Below the pieces are notes generated by a model. The model was not told the origin of the DNA. It ran no database searches and saw only the letters and a program-made list of their open reading frames with translations. A DNA stretch of 64,000 nt from Deltaproteobacteria bacterium (GTDB lineage: Bacteria > Myxococcota > Myxococcia > Myxococcales > Anaeromyxobacteraceae): the NCBI GenBank assembly GCA_016214955.1, contig JACRMN010000023.1:124001-188000 (forward strand), read 5' to 3'. Positions 63,721-64,000 of the stretch are shown piece by piece. A program made the position numbers and the translations under genes. The number at the start of each line of letters is the position of its first letter. Positions within the stretch are counted from its first letter, which is position 1.

Positions 63721-64000
63721 CCCGTCCCGGCCTGCCGGCCGGCGTAGGCCCGCTCCAGCGCCGCGACGTCGAGCTTCTTCATGGTCAGCATCGCCGCGAA
63801 GGCGCGGTCGCGGGCGGCGGCGTCACCTCCCGCCAGCCAGTCGGCCATCCGGGACGGCACCACCTGCCAGGAGAGGCCGAACCGATCCTCGAGCCAGCCG
63901 CAGGGGCCGTGCTCGCCGCCGCGCGCCAGCGCCTCCCAGTACCGGTCCACCTCCGCCTGGTCCTCGCACATCACCTGGAGCGAGAGCCCCTCGTCGAAGG
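63717..64000 (-). CDS. VOC/PhnB-like protein, 5' part outside window
   Basis: The frame is open to the right edge; about 94 codons are visible. [20 protein letters not shown], then [22 protein letters not shown] split across WEALARGG and [16 protein letters not shown], and [20 protein letters not shown] are typical of the PhnB-like '3-demethylubiquinone 3-methyltransferase' subgroup of the vicinal oxygen chelate fold. These dimeric proteins are mostly of unknown function. C-terminus is complete (stop at 63717-63719). Confidence 0.85.
   Translation of the reverse strand, partial: FDEGLSLQVMCEDQAEVDRYWEALARGGEHGPCGWLEDRFGLSWQVVPSRMADWLAGGDAAARDRAFAAMLTMKKLDVAALERAYAGRQAGTG

Overview
The window is chromosomal DNA of a very GC-rich Gram-negative bacterium. 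The gene set suggests a myxobacterium of the Anaeromyxobacter type: split glycine decarboxylase, System II cytochrome c assembly, a type III secretion-style chaperone/substrate pair, PrkA-YeaH-SpoVR, an AapJQMP amino-acid importer, and a DUF4912/GH57/GlgA glycogen cluster. This is inferred from gene content and base composition, not from a marker gene.

Positions 1-51,589 are mostly housekeeping. 1-9.6 kb has adenosine deaminase, folD, a metallophosphoesterase and the glycine cleavage operon gcvT-gcvH-gcvPA-gcvPB; FolD and GcvTHP both serve one-carbon metabolism. 9.6-17.1 kb (minus strand) has a CcsA/ResB pair with a TonB-like protein, infA, a cold-shock gene with clear promoter and terminator, crcB, and the chaperone/substrate pair. 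17.3-29 kb (plus strand) has ruvX-mltG, prkA-yeaH-spoVR, an M23 peptidase and aapJQMP. 29-45.2 kb mixes lipoproteins, a pectin-acetylesterase-like protein, an MFS transporter, a DEAD-box helicase divergent from rpoH, DUF4159/VWA-type envelope proteins, an FKBP isomerase and oligoendopeptidase F. 45.3-50.7 kb is the glycogen cluster, followed by a SirB1-family gene.

The accessory region is 51,752-62,690. A tRNA-Asn gene (51,722-51,797) has its last 46 bases repeated exactly at 62,645-62,690. Between the copies lies about 10.9 kb of visibly less GC-rich DNA with a tyrosine integrase at one end, so this is an integrative element in tRNA-Asn. It encodes, from the integrase inward, an exported protein, an unknown protein, an AlpA-type regulator, a DUF3987-like replication ATPase and an unknown protein. 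Opposite these is a three-gene operon led by a DUF5681 (small-terminase-like) protein. A repeat-rich non-coding hub at about 54.7-55.4 kb follows, and then a run of small minus-strand genes. Three or four of these end in winged-helix-like domains, and one carries an RNx6H (HEPN-like) motif in an abortive-infection-like context. No capsid, tail or large terminase gene is present. The layout resembles a phage-satellite or defence island, and the 51.9-54.1 kb cassette is the best candidate here for an undescribed system.

Beyond the element (62.7-64 kb) the chromosome resumes with the original tRNA terminator, an LCM-type methyltransferase and a truncated VOC/PhnB-like gene. Several housekeeping genes (ruvX, gcvT, a GFA-family gene, a ferredoxin gene) have a -10 box 6-13 bases from the start codon and no ribosome-binding site, which suggests leaderless transcripts.
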